From the NCBI RefSeq assembly GCF_003363155.1, contig NZ_QRBE01000002.1, positions 453,795 through 517,794 on the forward strand: DNA of 64,000 nt, in the 5' to 3' direction. Positions 27,574 through 38,489 of the stretch are shown here, one piece after another. The position numbers were made by a program, and so were the translations under genes. Within the stretch, counting starts at the first letter, position 1. The number at the start of each line of letters is the position of its first letter. Source of the stretch: Dyella monticola. GTDB lineage: Bacteria > Pseudomonadota > Gammaproteobacteria > Xanthomonadales > Rhodanobacteraceae. The notes beneath the pieces are model-generated. The model was not told the origin of the DNA and did no database searches. It saw only the letters and a list, made by a program, of their open reading frames with translations.

Positions 27574-28207
27574 AGCTTTCGCCATCAACGAAGAACGCGT
27601 GCTGGCGTTGGCCGGTTTGTTCCAGGCCTCGGCCTTGGCCCATCAACTGGCCAATGAAGGCCGCTGCGATGACCTCGCGCTGGATGCAAGCCTGGCGAGC
27701 GTGTTTCGCATCGATGCACCTTCAGTCGTGGGCGTATACGGCAGCGTGTCAGGCATCCGCGTGGGCTTGCGTACGCTGATCGGGCAGCTCGACGAAAACG
27801 GACGGGATATGGCCATCACGCGCATGGTGGTTACGGTGATGCGGTTGGAGCGGGCGCTGTCGCATCGCAAGGATCTGCTCGATCAGTTGCAACAGGGGAT
27901 CGTCTCCACAAAGCGTCAAGTGGATCATTTCGGGTTGAACTCGCCGCAGGTTTTCAGCCGCCTCGCCGAGGTCTATGCAGGGACGTTGTCGACATTGCGG
28001 CCGCGCGTGATGGTGACAGGCAATCCGCAGTGGCTGCAGCAGCCGGCGCTGGTGGAACGCGTGCGTGCCAGCTTGCTGGCTGCTGTGCGTTCGGCCGTGT
28101 TGTGGCGGCAGATCGGTGGTCGTCAGTGGCAACTGCTGCTGCATCGCCGTCAATGCACCATGCTGGCGCGTGGTCTGCTGACAGGAACAACCTTGGACAA
28201 TCGCTGA
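27566..28207 (+). CDS. hflD: High frequency lysogenization protein HflD homolog
   Basis: A 213-residue, mostly helical, membrane-associated protein. The GTG start at 27566 has AGGA six nt upstream and gives the usual N-terminus ([21 protein letters not shown]). The mid segment GLRTLIGQL and the order nudJ-mnmA-hflD support the call. In E. coli purB follows; here a convergent LysR gene lies downstream instead. Its cellular role outside lambda infection is poorly known. Confidence 0.93.
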   Translation: MFEAFAINEERVLALAGLFQASALAHQLANEGRCDDLALDASLASVFRIDAPSVVGVYGSVSGIRVGLRTLIGQLDENGRDMAITRMVVTVMRLERALSHRKDLLDQLQQGIVSTKRQVDHFGLNSPQVFSRLAEVYAGTLSTLRPRVMVTGNPQWLQQPALVERVRASLLAAVRSAVLWRQIGGRQWQLLLHRRQCTMLARGLLTGTTLDNR

Positions 28208-28264
28208 TGGCGCGCTGATCGCAACGACCAGCGCATTTCAGATCGCACCACTGCCGCACGTTTG

Positions 28265-29161
28265 TCACGCGTCGATGAGATGCAACCCGGGCCGCTGTCT
28301 GGCGAGCTTGCGGAGCAGATCGGCGAAAGATGTTAGATCGCCATGCCAAGGCGAAGCCTCGCGCCAGTACAGTGCAATCTCGCGTCCCGGCGCTACGCCC
28401 CTGATTTTCGCCAGCACGATATCCGGCATCGATGCCAGCCGGTCATGCGCGAGTGCGGGCACCAAGGCATGTCCGCCGCGCAGCGTCACGAGCGCAGCGA
28501 GGCTCTCAAGGCTCACATCCTGTACGTAACCCTCACCATCGGCATGGCTTTCGGCCATCAGGATGGCTTCGCTGGTATTGAGCTGATCCAATGCGATGAC
28601 GCGTTTACCGGCCAGCGGATGATCGGCACGCAGCAGCACTTCCCACGGCTCGAAAAACAACGGGCACATGGCAATACCACTGAGTGCTGCTGCCGGCGGC
28701 GCCAGCACTGCGTCAAGTTCGCCTTCATGCAAGCGGCGCAATAGCCCGCGCGGCTTGCCTTCGGACAGGCTAAGGCGCGCACCGGGGAAATGCTGCGGAA
28801 ACGGCTCGATCAAATGCGGTAGCAGGTATGGCCCCAACGTGGCCAATACACCCAGTCGCAGCTCACCGCCAAATGCGGTCTCGCCGGCACGCGCCGCTTG
28901 CTGGAGGTGCTCGGCAGCAAGCAGCACTGCGTCGATCTGTTCCAGCAAACGCTGGCCGCCCGCCGTAGGCACCACGCGTCGACCACCGCGCTCGAACAAT
29001 GGCGTGCCCAACGCCTGCTCCACTTTCTGTACCTGATGCGACAGCCCGGACGGGCTGATGTGCATGGCCCGGGCAGCGCTGTTGAAGCTGCCATGGCGGT
29101 GCACGGCCTGCACCAGGATCAGGTCGCGCAATGAAACGGCCGAGATGTGGGAAGAGATCAT
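28265..29161 (-). CDS. LysR-family transcriptional regulator
   Basis: A 298-residue regulator from ATG 29161; an in-frame alternative start at 29194 would add 11 residues. Residues about 10-68 form the LysR winged HTH (LRDLILVQAVHRHGSFNSAARA, then SGLSHQVQKVEQALG), followed by a LysR substrate-binding domain. It resembles the OxyR branch in shape but lacks the paired redox cysteines. It is convergent with hflD and reads toward it, away from acnB. No divergent partner is visible, so targets are unknown. Confidence 0.88.
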   Translation of the reverse strand: MISSHISAVSLRDLILVQAVHRHGSFNSAARAMHISPSGLSHQVQKVEQALGTPLFERGGRRVVPTAGGQRLLEQIDAVLLAAEHLQQAARAGETAFGGELRLGVLATLGPYLLPHLIEPFPQHFPGARLSLSEGKPRGLLRRLHEGELDAVLAPPAAALSGIAMCPLFFEPWEVLLRADHPLAGKRVIALDQLNTSEAILMAESHADGEGYVQDVSLESLAALVTLRGGHALVPALAHDRLASMPDIVLAKIRGVAPGREIALYWREASPWHGDLTSFADLLRKLARQRPGLHLIDA

Positions 29162-29195
29162 CACGCAAGCATAAACGACGGCGCGACGAACCAAC

Positions 29196-29330
29196 GCCCT
29201 CTCCTTCTGGGGAGGGCTGGGGTGAGGGCCATCGTGTGCGACAGGAAGGAAGCGCCGAGGTGTCGCTTTTATGAGGATTGAGGCCAGCCTTGGCCCCTCA
29301 CCCTAACCCTCTCCCCGACAGGGAGAGGGA
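29196..29330. repeat. Inverted pair of ccctctcc/ggagaggg palindromes
   Basis: One unit (29196-29230) reads CCCTCTCC...GGAGGG then GGGGTGAGGGCC. The second (29293-29329) is its inverse, GGCCCCTCACCC then CCCTCTCCCC...GGGAGAGGG. The pair lies between the LysR and acnB genes. It belongs to the dispersed intergenic family seen also at 32.0, 51.1, 52.9 and 62.9 kb. Confidence 0.75.
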
Positions 29331-29345
29331 ATGGATGGCGCACGT

Positions 29346-31937
29346 TTATGCGTCGACCGTATCGGCCACTTCCTTGAAATCGGCGATCTGATCGAAATTC
29401 ATGTAGCGATAGATCTTGTCGCCATTCGCGTTGATCACACCGATGTCGGTCAGGTATTCCTCACGGCTCGGAATGCGGCCGAGACGTGAGCAGATGGCGG
29501 CGAGTTCGGCCGAGCCCAGGTACACGTTGGTGTTCTTGCCCAGGCGATTGGGGAAGTTACGCGTGGAGGTGGAGAACACGGTGGCGCCTTCGCGCGCCTG
29601 TGCCTGATTACCCATACACAGCGAGCAGCCCGGCATTTCCATGCGCGCGCCGGCAGTACCAAGCACACCGTAATGACCTTCCTCGGTAAGCTGCTTTTGA
29701 TCCATCTTGGTCGGCGGCGCTACCCACAAGCGCGTGGGAATGTCGCGCTTGCCTTCCAGCAACTTGGACGCTGCCCGGAAGTGACCAATGTTGGTCATGC
29801 ACGAACCGATGAACACCTCATCGATCTTCGCACCGGCGACGTCGGACAGCGTCTTGACGTCATCCGGATCGTTCGGGCACGCCACGATCGGCTCGTGGAT
29901 CTGGTTGAGGTCGATGTCGATAACTGCGACGTACTCGGCATCCTTGTCGCCATCGAGCAACTGCGGATTGGCCAGCCATGCTTCCATCGCCTTGATCCGG
30001 CGCTGCAAGCTGCGCGCGTCCTGATAGCCCTGCGCGATCATGTACTTCAGCAGCGTGATGTTGCTGTTCAAGTATTCGATGATCGGTTCTTTATTGAGCT
30101 TCACCGTGCAACCGGCAGCGGAACGCTCGGCGGAAGCATCGGACAGTTCGAACGCCTGCTCCACTTTCAGATTCGGCAGACCTTCGATTTCCAGAATGCG
30201 GCCGGAGAAGATGTTCTTCTTGCCCTGCTTGGTGACGGTGAGCAGATCCTGCTTGATGGCGTACAGCGGAATCGCATTCACCAGATCGCGCAGCGTCACG
30301 CCCGGCTGCAGCTCGCCTTTGAAGCGCACCAGCACCGATTCGGGCATATCCAGCGGCATCACGCCGGTAGCGGCGGCGAAGGCCACCAGGCCAGAACCTG
30401 CCGGGAAGGAAATGCCGATCGGGAAACGTGTATGGCTGTCGCCGCCGGTGCCGACCGTATCGGGCAGCAGCATGCGGTTGAGCCAGGAGTGGATCACGCC
30501 GTCGCCCGGACGCAGGCTGATGCCACCACGGGTAGAAATAAAGGCGGGCAGCTCGTGGTGCGTCTTGACGTCCACTGGCTTGGGATAAGCGGCCGTATGG
30601 CAGAAGGACTGCATCACCAGGTCGGCGGAGAAGCCCAGGCAAGCCAGGTCCTTCAGCTCGTCGCGCGTCATCGGGCCGGTGGTGTCCTGTGAGCCCACCG
30701 ACGTCATCTTCGGTTCGCAATAGGTGCCCGGGCGCACGCCCTTGCCTTCCGGCAAGCCGCAGGCGCGGCCAACCATCTTCTGCGCCAGCGTGTAACCCTT
30801 GCCGGTGTCAGCCGGGCTCTGCGGAAGACGGAACAACGTAGACGGTGCCAGCCCCAGCGCCTCGCGCGCCTTGGTGGTAAGGCCACGGCCGATGATCAAT
30901 GGAATGCGGCCACCGGCGCGCACTTCATCGAACAACACATCGGACTTCACCTTGAATTCGGCGATCACCTGGCCGTTCTTCAGCGCCTTGCCTTCGTAGG
31001 GACGCAGTTCGATCACGTCACCCATGTCCATGCCGGAGACGTCCAGCTCGATCGGCAGCGCGCCGGCATCTTCCATCGTGTTGTAGAAGATCGGGGCGAT
31101 CTTGCTACCCAGGCACACGCCACCAAAGCGCTTGTTGGGAATGAACGGGATGTCTTCGCCCGTCCACCACAAGACAGAGTTAGTTGCCGATTTGCGGCTG
31201 GACCCGGTACCCACCACATCGCCCACGTAAGCGACCAGATGACCCTTTTGCTTCAGATCCTGAATCAGCTTGATCGGGCCGCGCTTGCCATCTTCTTCGG
31301 GCTCGAACGGCGCACCGTCACGCTTGTTCTTCAGCATGGCGAGCGCGTGCAACGGGATGTCAGGACGTGTGGTGGCATCGGGCGCGGGCGAAAGGTCGTC
31401 GGTGTTGGTTTCGCCCGGCACCTTGAACACGGTGATGGTGAGGCTCTCGGGAACCGCCGGACGGCTGGTGAACCATTCAGCATCGGCCCAGCTTTGCAGC
31501 ACGGACTTTGCGTTGGCGTTGCCCTTGTCCGCTTTTTCCTTGACGTCGTGGAACGCGTCGAACATCAACAGGGTGTTCTTCAGCGCGCTACCGGCGATAC
31601 CGCCTACCTGCGCGTCATCCAGCAGCTCGATCAACGGGTGAATGTTGTACCCGCCGAGCATGGTGCCCAGGAGTTCGGTCGCCTTTTCGCGGCTGATCAG
31701 TGCGCATTTCTCGGTGCCGAACGACACCGCGGCGAGGTAGGACGCCTTGACCTTCGCCGCATCGTCCACGCCGGCCGGCACGCGGTTGGTGATCAGGTCG
31801 ACCAGGAACGCTTCTTCGCCCGCGGGCGGGTTCTTCAAGAGTTCGATCAGATCGGCGGTCTGCTGAGCCGACAGCGGCAGCGCGGGGATGCCCAGCGCTG
31901 CGCGCTCGGCGACATGTTGACGATAGGCGTTGAGCAT
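29346..31937 (-). CDS. acnB: Aconitate hydratase B
   Basis: An 863-residue TCA-cycle [4Fe-4S] enzyme that isomerises citrate and isocitrate, also acting on 2-methyl-isocitrate in some bacteria. It has the AcnB order: N-terminal HEAT-like domain, swivel domain ([12 protein letters not shown]), then the catalytic domains with cluster cysteines in [10 protein letters not shown] and [12 protein letters not shown] precedes the ATG. It is divergent from acnA across 392 bp, so both aconitases sit side by side. Confidence 0.97.
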   Translation of the reverse strand: MLNAYRQHVAERAALGIPALPLSAQQTADLIELLKNPPAGEEAFLVDLITNRVPAGVDDAAKVKASYLAAVSFGTEKCALISREKATELLGTMLGGYNIHPLIELLDDAQVGGIAGSALKNTLLMFDAFHDVKEKADKGNANAKSVLQSWADAEWFTSRPAVPESLTITVFKVPGETNTDDLSPAPDATTRPDIPLHALAMLKNKRDGAPFEPEEDGKRGPIKLIQDLKQKGHLVAYVGDVVGTGSSRKSATNSVLWWTGEDIPFIPNKRFGGVCLGSKIAPIFYNTMEDAGALPIELDVSGMDMGDVIELRPYEGKALKNGQVIAEFKVKSDVLFDEVRAGGRIPLIIGRGLTTKAREALGLAPSTLFRLPQSPADTGKGYTLAQKMVGRACGLPEGKGVRPGTYCEPKMTSVGSQDTTGPMTRDELKDLACLGFSADLVMQSFCHTAAYPKPVDVKTHHELPAFISTRGGISLRPGDGVIHSWLNRMLLPDTVGTGGDSHTRFPIGISFPAGSGLVAFAAATGVMPLDMPESVLVRFKGELQPGVTLRDLVNAIPLYAIKQDLLTVTKQGKKNIFSGRILEIEGLPNLKVEQAFELSDASAERSAAGCTVKLNKEPIIEYLNSNITLLKYMIAQGYQDARSLQRRIKAMEAWLANPQLLDGDKDAEYVAVIDIDLNQIHEPIVACPNDPDDVKTLSDVAGAKIDEVFIGSCMTNIGHFRAASKLLEGKRDIPTRLWVAPPTKMDQKQLTEEGHYGVLGTAGARMEMPGCSLCMGNQAQAREGATVFSTSTRNFPNRLGKNTNVYLGSAELAAICSRLGRIPSREEYLTDIGVINANGDKIYRYMNFDQIADFKEVADTVDA

Positions 31938-32329
31938 GGGGTGTCGTCCTGTGGAAAGTGGTTGCCCTCCCCCTTGGAGGGGAGGCCGAGCGGGAGCGTT
32001 TGCAGCAAAGACTGGGGAATGCCTGACCCCGCCCTGCTCCCCCTGCCAGACAGGAGAGGGAGACGCGCTGCGGCCTCAAGTACCGCAACGCGCTTGCGTC
32101 AGTCCGCTATTTTGCCAGTCGCCCCCAAACCCCAGCAACGACAACCTGTTTCCGCCAGCGTTCGAAATCTTGCAATAGGGCTGTCGCTTGCACCTCACCG
32201 TATTTAGCCCAAACTCCCCGATATCCCGGCCAGAAGCGCGCCCCTCCTTGCAATTCCCCTAACGCACGCTGCTTTAGCATCCTTTCTTACGCCGCGTGCG
32301 TCCGCCTTCAAGCAACAGGAGCTATCCCC
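31938..32329. other. acnB-acnA divergent intergenic region
   Basis: This 392-bp gap contains two ccctctcc-type palindromes (31964-31986 and 32031-32062), annotated separately, and no gene. The right 160 bp should contain the acnA promoter; a GGAGCTAT ribosome site precedes the acnA ATG. Confidence 0.7.
31964..32062. repeat. Pair of ccctcccc/ggggagg-type palindromes
   Basis: GCCCTCCCCC-TTGGAGGGGAGGC (31964-31986) and CCCTGCTCCCCCTGCC-AGACAGGAGAGGG (32031-32062) are members of the same dispersed intergenic palindrome family as those near 29.2 and 52.9 kb. They lie just 5' of acnB. Confidence 0.7.
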
Positions 32330-35080
32330 ATGCTGGACTCATTCGCCACCCGCGACACCCTCAAGGTCAACGGCAGCTCGTACCAGATCGCCAGTCTCGC
32401 CAAGCTCGGCCAGCGTTTCGATCTGAAGCACCTGCCCTACTCGATGAAGATCCTGCTGGAAAACCTCCTGCGCCACGAGGACGGCGTCAACGTCACCAGG
32501 AAGGAGATCGAAGCTGTCGCCACGTGGGATCCGAACGCCGAGCCGGATACCGAAATTTCCTTCATGCCCGCGCGCGTGGTGCTGCAGGATTTCACCGGCG
32601 TGCCCTGCGTCGTGGATCTGGCCGCGATGCGCGATGCCGTGGTCAAGCTAGGCGGCGATGCCAACCAGATCAATCCACTCGCTCCTGCAGAACTCGTGAT
32701 CGATCACTCGGTGCAAGTGGACGTATTCGGTTCACCCTCGTCGCTGGAAAAGAATGTCGAGATCGAATTCGAGCGCAATCACGAGCGCTATTCGTTCTTG
32801 CGCTGGGGCCAGAAAGCCTTCAACAACTTCAAGGTCGTGCCGCCGCGCACCGGCATCGTGCATCAGGTAAACCTGGAGCATCTGGCGCGCGTCGTATTCA
32901 CCGGCAAGAAGGACGGCGCCGATTGGGCGTACCCGGATACCGTGTTCGGTACCGATTCGCACACCACCATGGTCAATGGCCTGGGCGTGCTCGGCTGGGG
33001 CGTGGGTGGTATCGAAGCGGAAGCGGCGATGCTAGGGCAGCCTTCCTCGATGCTGATTCCACAAGTGGTGGGCTTCAAGCTCATCGGCAAACTCTCCGAA
33101 GGCATTACCGCCACCGATCTCGTGCTTACCGTCACGCAGATGCTGCGCAAGCTCGGCGTGGTGGGTAAGTTTGTGGAATTCTTCGGCGAAGGGTTGAAGC
33201 ATCTGCCGCTGGCCGATCGCGCCACCATTGGCAACATGGCGCCAGAATATGGCGCGACCTGCGGCATCTTTCCCGTCGATGAGGAAGCGTTGAGCTATCT
33301 GCGCCTGTCCGGTCGCAGCGAAGATCATATACAGCTGGTGAAAGCGTACGCGCAAGCACAAGGCTTGTGGCATGACCCGAACACACCGCATCCGCAATTC
33401 TCCACCACGCTGGAACTCAACCTCGACGAGGTGAAGCCATCGCTTGCCGGCCCCAAGCGCCCGCAAGATCGGGTTTTGCTGGAAGACGTCAAGAAGAGCT
33501 TCCACGACAGCCTTGGTGCACTCACTGCAAACCGCAAGAGCAGCAGCGATCTGCCCGTCGAAGCACGCTTTGCCAGTGAAGGCGGTGGCACCGCGGTGGG
33601 GCATGACGCCAGTGCGCTCGCGCAGGGCCCGCACGTATCGATGAATGGCGAGAACTTTCAATTGCAGGATGGTGCGGTGGTGATTGCTGCCATCACCTCG
33701 TGCACGAATACGTCCAATCCCGCTGTGATGCTGGGCGCGGGATTGGTTGCCAAGAAGGCGGCAGAAAAGAGCCTGAAGGCCAAGCCATGGGTGAAGACGT
33801 CACTTGCACCTGGCTCGTTGGTCGTCACTGATTACCTGGAAAAAACCGGTCTGCTAAAGGAACTGGAAAAAGTCGGCTTCTATCTGGTCGGCTACGGCTG
33901 TACGACCTGCATCGGCAACTCCGGCCCCTTGCCGCAGGAAATCAGTAAGGGCATCAACGAAGGCGACCTTGCCGTGGCGTCGGTGCTTTCCGGCAATCGC
34001 AACTTTGAAGGCCGCGTGCATCCGGAAGTGAAGATGAATTATCTGGCGTCGCCGCCGCTGGTCGTTGCGTACGCATTGGCCGGCTCGCTGGACGTCAATC
34101 TTGCAACGGACGCCCTTGGCACCGGCAGCGACGGCAAGCCGGTGTACTTGAAGGACATCTGGCCCAGCAACAAGGAAATCTCCGATGTGATCGCCGGCGC
34201 CATCAGCCCGCAGATGTTTACGAAAAACTATGCCGACGTGTTCAAGGGCGACAGCCGCTGGAACAGCATCGCCTCACCGGAAGGGTCGGTTTATAAGTGG
34301 GGGGATTCCACCTACATCAAGAACCCGCCCTATTTCGAAGGTATGACGATGGAGACGGGCAAGATCGAAGACATTCACGATGCGCGCGTGCTGGGTCTGT
34401 TCGGCGATTCAATTACCACCGATCACATCTCGCCGGCAGGCTCGATCAAGAAGGACAGCCCGGCGGGCCGTTTCCTGATTTCCAAAGGCGTGGAACCCAA
34501 AGACTTCAACTCGTACGGCTCACGCCGCGGCAATGACGATGTGATGGTACGCGGCACGTTTGCCAATATCCGCATCAAGAACCTGATGCTGGATAACGTG
34601 GAAGGCGGTTACACGCTCTACGTGCCGAGCAGTGAGCAAATGTCGATCTACGACGCCGCGATGAAATACAAGGCCGACAAGACATCGTTGATCGTGATCG
34701 CCGGCAAGGAATACGGCACCGGTTCCTCACGCGACTGGGCCGCCAAAGGCACGTTGCTGCTTGGCGTCAAAGCCGTGATCGCGGAGAGTTTCGAGCGAAT
34801 CCATCGCTCCAACTTGGTCGGCATGGGCGTGTTGCCGTTGCAGTTCAAAGAGGGCGAAAACGCCAAGTCGCTCGGCCTCACCGGCAAGGAAACCTTCGAG
34901 ATCACCGGCCTCAAAGACGGTGAAGCGAAGGAAGCCAGGGTCGTGGCGAAGAGTGATAAGGGCGAGAAAACCTTCACCGTACGAGTGCTGCTGCTCACGC
35001 CGAAGGAACGCGAGTTCTTCCGCCACGGCGGTATTTTGCAGTACGTATTGCGGCAGCTTGCAGGCAAGAAAGCCGCTTGA
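32330..35080 (+). CDS. acnA: Aconitate hydratase A (RpfA-type)
   Basis: A 916-residue aconitase A, an Fe-S dehydratase of the TCA cycle. Cluster cysteines are visible in [11 protein letters not shown] and [13 protein letters not shown], and the C-terminal swivel domain has [10 protein letters not shown]. In Xanthomonas this gene is called rpfA and lies next to rpfB. Here too the RpfB-like ligase follows, with a small lipoprotein gene between. A hairpin at 35099 may mark the transcript end. Confidence 0.96.
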   Translation: MLDSFATRDTLKVNGSSYQIASLAKLGQRFDLKHLPYSMKILLENLLRHEDGVNVTRKEIEAVATWDPNAEPDTEISFMPARVVLQDFTGVPCVVDLAAMRDAVVKLGGDANQINPLAPAELVIDHSVQVDVFGSPSSLEKNVEIEFERNHERYSFLRWGQKAFNNFKVVPPRTGIVHQVNLEHLARVVFTGKKDGADWAYPDTVFGTDSHTTMVNGLGVLGWGVGGIEAEAAMLGQPSSMLIPQVVGFKLIGKLSEGITATDLVLTVTQMLRKLGVVGKFVEFFGEGLKHLPLADRATIGNMAPEYGATCGIFPVDEEALSYLRLSGRSEDHIQLVKAYAQAQGLWHDPNTPHPQFSTTLELNLDEVKPSLAGPKRPQDRVLLEDVKKSFHDSLGALTANRKSSSDLPVEARFASEGGGTAVGHDASALAQGPHVSMNGENFQLQDGAVVIAAITSCTNTSNPAVMLGAGLVAKKAAEKSLKAKPWVKTSLAPGSLVVTDYLEKTGLLKELEKVGFYLVGYGCTTCIGNSGPLPQEISKGINEGDLAVASVLSGNRNFEGRVHPEVKMNYLASPPLVVAYALAGSLDVNLATDALGTGSDGKPVYLKDIWPSNKEISDVIAGAISPQMFTKNYADVFKGDSRWNSIASPEGSVYKWGDSTYIKNPPYFEGMTMETGKIEDIHDARVLGLFGDSITTDHISPAGSIKKDSPAGRFLISKGVEPKDFNSYGSRRGNDDVMVRGTFANIRIKNLMLDNVEGGYTLYVPSSEQMSIYDAAMKYKADKTSLIVIAGKEYGTGSSRDWAAKGTLLLGVKAVIAESFERIHRSNLVGMGVLPLQFKEGENAKSLGLTGKETFEITGLKDGEAKEARVVAKSDKGEKTFTVRVLLLTPKEREFFRHGGILQYVLRQLAGKKAA

Positions 35081-35098
35081 CCTGTACGGTCACCGACA

Positions 35099-35132
35099 AG
35101 CCGTCATGCTCGCTTTCGCGGGCATGACGGCT
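35099..35132. repeat. Palindrome GCCGTCATGC/GCATGACGGC after acnA
   Basis: GCCGTCATGC pairs with GCATGACGGC around a TCGCTTTCGCGG loop, 19 bp after acnA. The CGTCATGC-CGCGAAAGCG design is common among dispersed intergenic repeats of proteobacteria, and it may double as a transcript-end hairpin between convergent genes. No T-run follows. Confidence 0.6.
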
Positions 35133-35157
35133 AGGTGGAGCAGCCAAACGGTAAGGG

Positions 35158-35592
35158 TTATAGCTGCTGGGTCCATGTCGCCTCATAACATCGCCAGTCG
35201 TGCCCTTCCTTGCGCCATGCCGTGTCTACCTTGTACACACCCAGTTGCGAAGGAAAGACCTTTCCGCCACTGGTCAATGTCACCGTAAAACTCGCCACGT
35301 ATCGTTCGCCACGCGACTGGACATCGATGGGTCCCGCTACCGCATGCAGCGTTTCACCGCGAAACCTGGCGGCACGTATCAGGTTGCCGATATCCTGGCG
35401 ACTCATCGTGCCGCTGTTGCCGTCGAAATCATCGGAAAGTGGCGCGATCACACCCGATGCGTCGACCTGTTCGGCGCCCTGAACCACCGAGTCGATGGCG
35501 TGTCGGATCACCACTTCATCAGGTGGCCGCCGGCATGCTGCGGCAGCCCCTAACAACAAAGCCAGCAACGACAGTCGGTACAGATATTTCAT
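35158..35592 (-). CDS. Small lipoprotein, NTF2-like fold possible
   Basis: A 144-residue exported protein from ATG 35592. The N-terminus is a lipoprotein signal ([20 protein letters not shown]) with the putative lipid-bearing Cys20, although the box AAAC is not ideal. The rest has alternating helix and strand pattern ([14 protein letters not shown], then [23 protein letters not shown]) that resembles SnoaL/NTF2-like proteins. It is convergent with acnA and divergent from the ligase gene. Function unknown. Confidence 0.65.
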   Translation of the reverse strand: MKYLYRLSLLALLLGAAAACRRPPDEVVIRHAIDSVVQGAEQVDASGVIAPLSDDFDGNSGTMSRQDIGNLIRAARFRGETLHAVAGPIDVQSRGERYVASFTVTLTSGGKVFPSQLGVYKVDTAWRKEGHDWRCYEATWTQQL

Positions 35593-35702
35593 ACGTGATT
35601 GTCCGGCCATTTCCCCTGGAAGATCCCGCTGCAACGCCGCTTGCCGCTATACGCCAGCGTATGCTCCAATGCTTCGCCTGCATGATGGAGCTTGGATCGA
35701 AC

Positions 35703-37391
35703 ATGAGCAATCAGCGTCCGTGGCTGAGTCACTATCCGGATGGTGTTCCCGCACAGATCGACATCAACCAATACGCCTCGATCGTGGCCGTACTGGAAGA
35801 AGCGTTTGAACGCTACCGCGGCCGGGATGCTTTCTCCAGCTTCGGCAAACGGCTGACCTACGCGCAGATCGACGCGCTGAGCCGGCAATTCGCCGCTTAT
35901 CTCACGGGTGAGCTCAAACTTTCCAAGGGCGACCGCGTCGCCATCATGCTGCCGAACATTCTGCAGTACCCGATTGCGCTGTTCGGCGCACTGCGCGCCG
36001 GCATGGTGGTGGTCAATACCAACCCCATGTACACCGCGCGCGAACTCAAGCATCAACTGGAAGACTCCGGCGCAGTCGCCATCGTCGTGTTGGATAACTT
36101 TGCCGCGACGTTGCAACAGGTCGTGGCCCAAACGCAGGTCAAACATGTCGTGACGACGGGCATCGGTGATCTGCTCGGCGCCAAAGGCGTGCTGGTCAAC
36201 TTCGTGCTCAAGCATGTAAAGAAGATGGTGCCGCCTTACTCGCTGCCGCACGCGGTGCGTTTTGAGGATGCACTGACTGCCGGAGCGAAACACGAAACGC
36301 CAAAGCCTTCGATCACGCACGAAGATATCGCCTTCCTGCAGTACACCGGGGGTACCACGGGTGTCGCCAAAGGCGCGATGCTCACCCACGGCAACATGGT
36401 GGCGAACATGATGCAGGCCGGGGCCTGGATCGGCGCAAACCTCAAGGAGGAGCGCGAGATCGTCATTACGGCGCTGCCGCTGTATCACATCTTCTCGCTT
36501 ACCGCGAACGGCCTTGTGTTCCTGCGCCTGGGCGGGTTGAACATCCTCATCACCAACCCACGAGACATGCCCGCTTTCGTCAAAGAGCTGAAGCATTCGC
36601 ATTTCTCGGTGATCACAGGCGTCAACACGCTGTTCAATGGATTGCTCAATACACCCGGTTTTGAAAGCGTCGATTTTTCGAATCTGCACTTGAGCCTGGG
36701 CGGCGGCATGGCGGTACAGCGCGCGGTGGCCGAGCGCTGGAAGAAAGTCACCGGTTGCACGCTGGCCGAAGCCTATGGCCTTACCGAAACCTCGCCCGCG
36801 GCATGCATCAACCCGCTGGATCTGAAGGAATACAACGGCTCGATTGGTTTGCCGATTTCATCTACCGATATCGCGATCTGGTCCGAAGACAACCAGCCGC
36901 TGCCGATCGGCGAAGTGGGCGAGTTGATGGTACGCGGCCCGCAGGTGATGAAGGGTTATTGGAAACGCCCCGACGAAACCGCCAACGTGCTCACTTCAGA
37001 TGGATGGCTGCACACCGGTGACATCGCCAAAATGGATGCGAACGGCTACGTATACATCGTGGACCGCAAGAAAGACATGATCCTGGTGTCGGGCTTCAAC
37101 GTGTATCCGAACGAAATCGAGGATACGGTAATGAAGCATCCAGGCGTGGCCGAAGTGGCCGCCATCGGTATGCCGGACGAGCATTCGGGTGAAGCGGTGA
37201 AGTTGTTCGTCGTGCGCAAGGACCCAAGCCTCACGGTGGAACAGCTCAAGGAGTTCTGCCGTGAAAACTTCACCGGCTACAAGCGTCCGAAGACCATCGA
37301 ATTTCGCGATGCGCTACCCAAGAGCAACGTTGGCAAGATTCTCAGGCGCGAACTGCGCGACGAAAAAAAACAACCTGTTGCCGCGGGCTGA
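35703..37391 (+). CDS. Long-chain fatty acid-CoA ligase, RpfB/FadD-like
   Basis: A 562-residue ANL-superfamily enzyme that activates long-chain fatty acids as acyl-CoA. AMP-binding motifs are [12 protein letters not shown], the [10 protein letters not shown] segment and [12 protein letters not shown], and the catalytic Lys lies in [12 protein letters not shown]. Being downstream of an AcnA gene, it corresponds to rpfB of Xanthomonas, which mobilises free fatty acids and helps turn over the DSF signal. The DSF synthase rpfF that normally follows is not there. Start ATG 35703 (MSNQRPWLS) is chosen; longer in-frame starts exist upstream. Confidence 0.92.
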   Translation: MSNQRPWLSHYPDGVPAQIDINQYASIVAVLEEAFERYRGRDAFSSFGKRLTYAQIDALSRQFAAYLTGELKLSKGDRVAIMLPNILQYPIALFGALRAGMVVVNTNPMYTARELKHQLEDSGAVAIVVLDNFAATLQQVVAQTQVKHVVTTGIGDLLGAKGVLVNFVLKHVKKMVPPYSLPHAVRFEDALTAGAKHETPKPSITHEDIAFLQYTGGTTGVAKGAMLTHGNMVANMMQAGAWIGANLKEEREIVITALPLYHIFSLTANGLVFLRLGGLNILITNPRDMPAFVKELKHSHFSVITGVNTLFNGLLNTPGFESVDFSNLHLSLGGGMAVQRAVAERWKKVTGCTLAEAYGLTETSPAACINPLDLKEYNGSIGLPISSTDIAIWSEDNQPLPIGEVGELMVRGPQVMKGYWKRPDETANVLTSDGWLHTGDIAKMDANGYVYIVDRKKDMILVSGFNVYPNEIEDTVMKHPGVAEVAAIGMPDEHSGEAVKLFVVRKDPSLTVEQLKEFCRENFTGYKRPKTIEFRDALPKSNVGKILRRELRDEKKQPVAAG

Positions 37392-37404
37392 CAACATGGT
37401 GTGC

Positions 37405-37432
37405 GGTTCCCTCATCGTCAACGGAGGGAACC
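37405..37432. terminator. Hairpin between ligase and PilZ genes
   Basis: GGTTCCCT and AGGGAACC pair exactly around a 12-nt loop in the gap between two convergent genes. No T-run follows, so a role as terminator is only suggested. Confidence 0.4.
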
Positions 37433-37439
37433 ACCGGCG

Positions 37440-37811
37440 TCACTCGTCGTGCCACATCTCCAGGATGTCGGCATAACCGCCAAGCAGATCCCACAGCGGT
37501 ACCTGCTTGTCTTCAGGAATGCGTGTATAGGCCAGGCCGACATGCCGCTCCGAAATACGGGCCACCTTCGCTTCAAGGTGGATGTGCAAATCGCTGCCGA
37601 AGATCATATCCAGCACCCAGCTCTCTCCCGGCTGGCCGGTCCACTCGCGCGGGCGCCGCACCAAGGCACCCGTGGCCGAGATGTCGATCAAATCGGTCGG
37701 ATGAGATTCGTTGCCACGACTCATCAACGCCGTGGTTTTGATACGCATGCGCGCCGGGCGCAAATGCTCGTTATCAGAACCTTCCATGGCGTGGTCACCT
37801 TTTGTCGTCAT
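37440..37811 (-). CDS. PilZ-domain protein
   Basis: A 123-residue single-domain protein. The PilZ second motif DxSxxG is present as DISATGALV near residue 43, and a short Arg-rich segment (RPARMR) near residue 18 occupies the place of the RxxxR motif, though its spacing differs slightly. It may bind cyclic di-GMP. A GGGAGA ribosome site precedes ATG 37811. It is convergent with the RpfB-like gene. Targets are unknown. Confidence 0.8.
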   Translation of the reverse strand: MTTKGDHAMEGSDNEHLRPARMRIKTTALMSRGNESHPTDLIDISATGALVRRPREWTGQPGESWVLDMIFGSDLHIHLEAKVARISERHVGLAYTRIPEDKQVPLWDLLGGYADILEMWHDE

Positions 37812-38489
37812 GCCTTATCTCCCTACCCACCTGCACCGCGACCGCGGCACCTCGCTCCGACTTGTGGCAGTGAATTGCCAACTGCCAGCGGCAGCCTAAT
37901 CCTGCCGGCGTCCCCCGGACGTACTTTTAATGATGAAGCAAGGCACATGCCACTGCTACAGGCATGTTTCAATCCATGGGGGTGTCTGTTTCAGGCAGCT
38001 TTTGCCGCTTATCGTCGACGTACAGGGGCACTTGCTGCCGCAGCTCGGTTCACGACCCTCTACCGCAGCTGAAGCGCTCGCTGGACATGCCGCGGCACTG
38101 CCGCTAATCTGTAATCCGCGCGTGGAGCCATCAGGGATGATCGCCGGGAACCCCGGCGGGAATGGCCTTCACCCGATGTATTCAGCCGACCTTTACGAAT
38201 CGCGGGCGACGCCAGCGGCGTCAGCCAGGTTCATGCCTGATCGTTCCAGTTACCGACCCGGCACCCGGCGCCGCCAGCCTGACCGAACCACTGCGTGTGA
38301 GTTCATCAGGCCAGTCATCGCGGGAAACCGCACGCCCGGCTGGGCACACGCAGATTGGCTTTATCGGAATGGCCCTCAGAATCCAAGGCCTTCCAGGCAC
38401 GAACCCTCGATTTTCGCTATGGGAAAACAGGGTTTTATCGTCAACAGAACGAACGCTAGCCCATGCGGGCGGCCCAATGACATGCATTG
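37812..38489. other. Gene-poor 680-bp gap
   Basis: No recognisable gene. One plus-strand frame (37930-38490, 186 codons) is open but rich in Arg, Pro and Gly with no family resemblance. A short GC hairpin (CGCCGGG-AAC-CCCGGCG, 38142-38158) is present. The scpA promoter should lie at the right end. It may hold a decayed gene or an untranslated RNA. Confidence 0.5.

Noticed and set aside
28265-29161. LysR gene as OxyR
   Set aside because: Similar layout, but the redox cysteine pair of OxyR is not present and no peroxide-defence gene is divergent from it.
29673-30692. 339-codon plus-strand frame opposite acnB
   Set aside because: It mirrors acnB codon positions and its composition (many His, Arg, Asp) is that of an antisense shadow.
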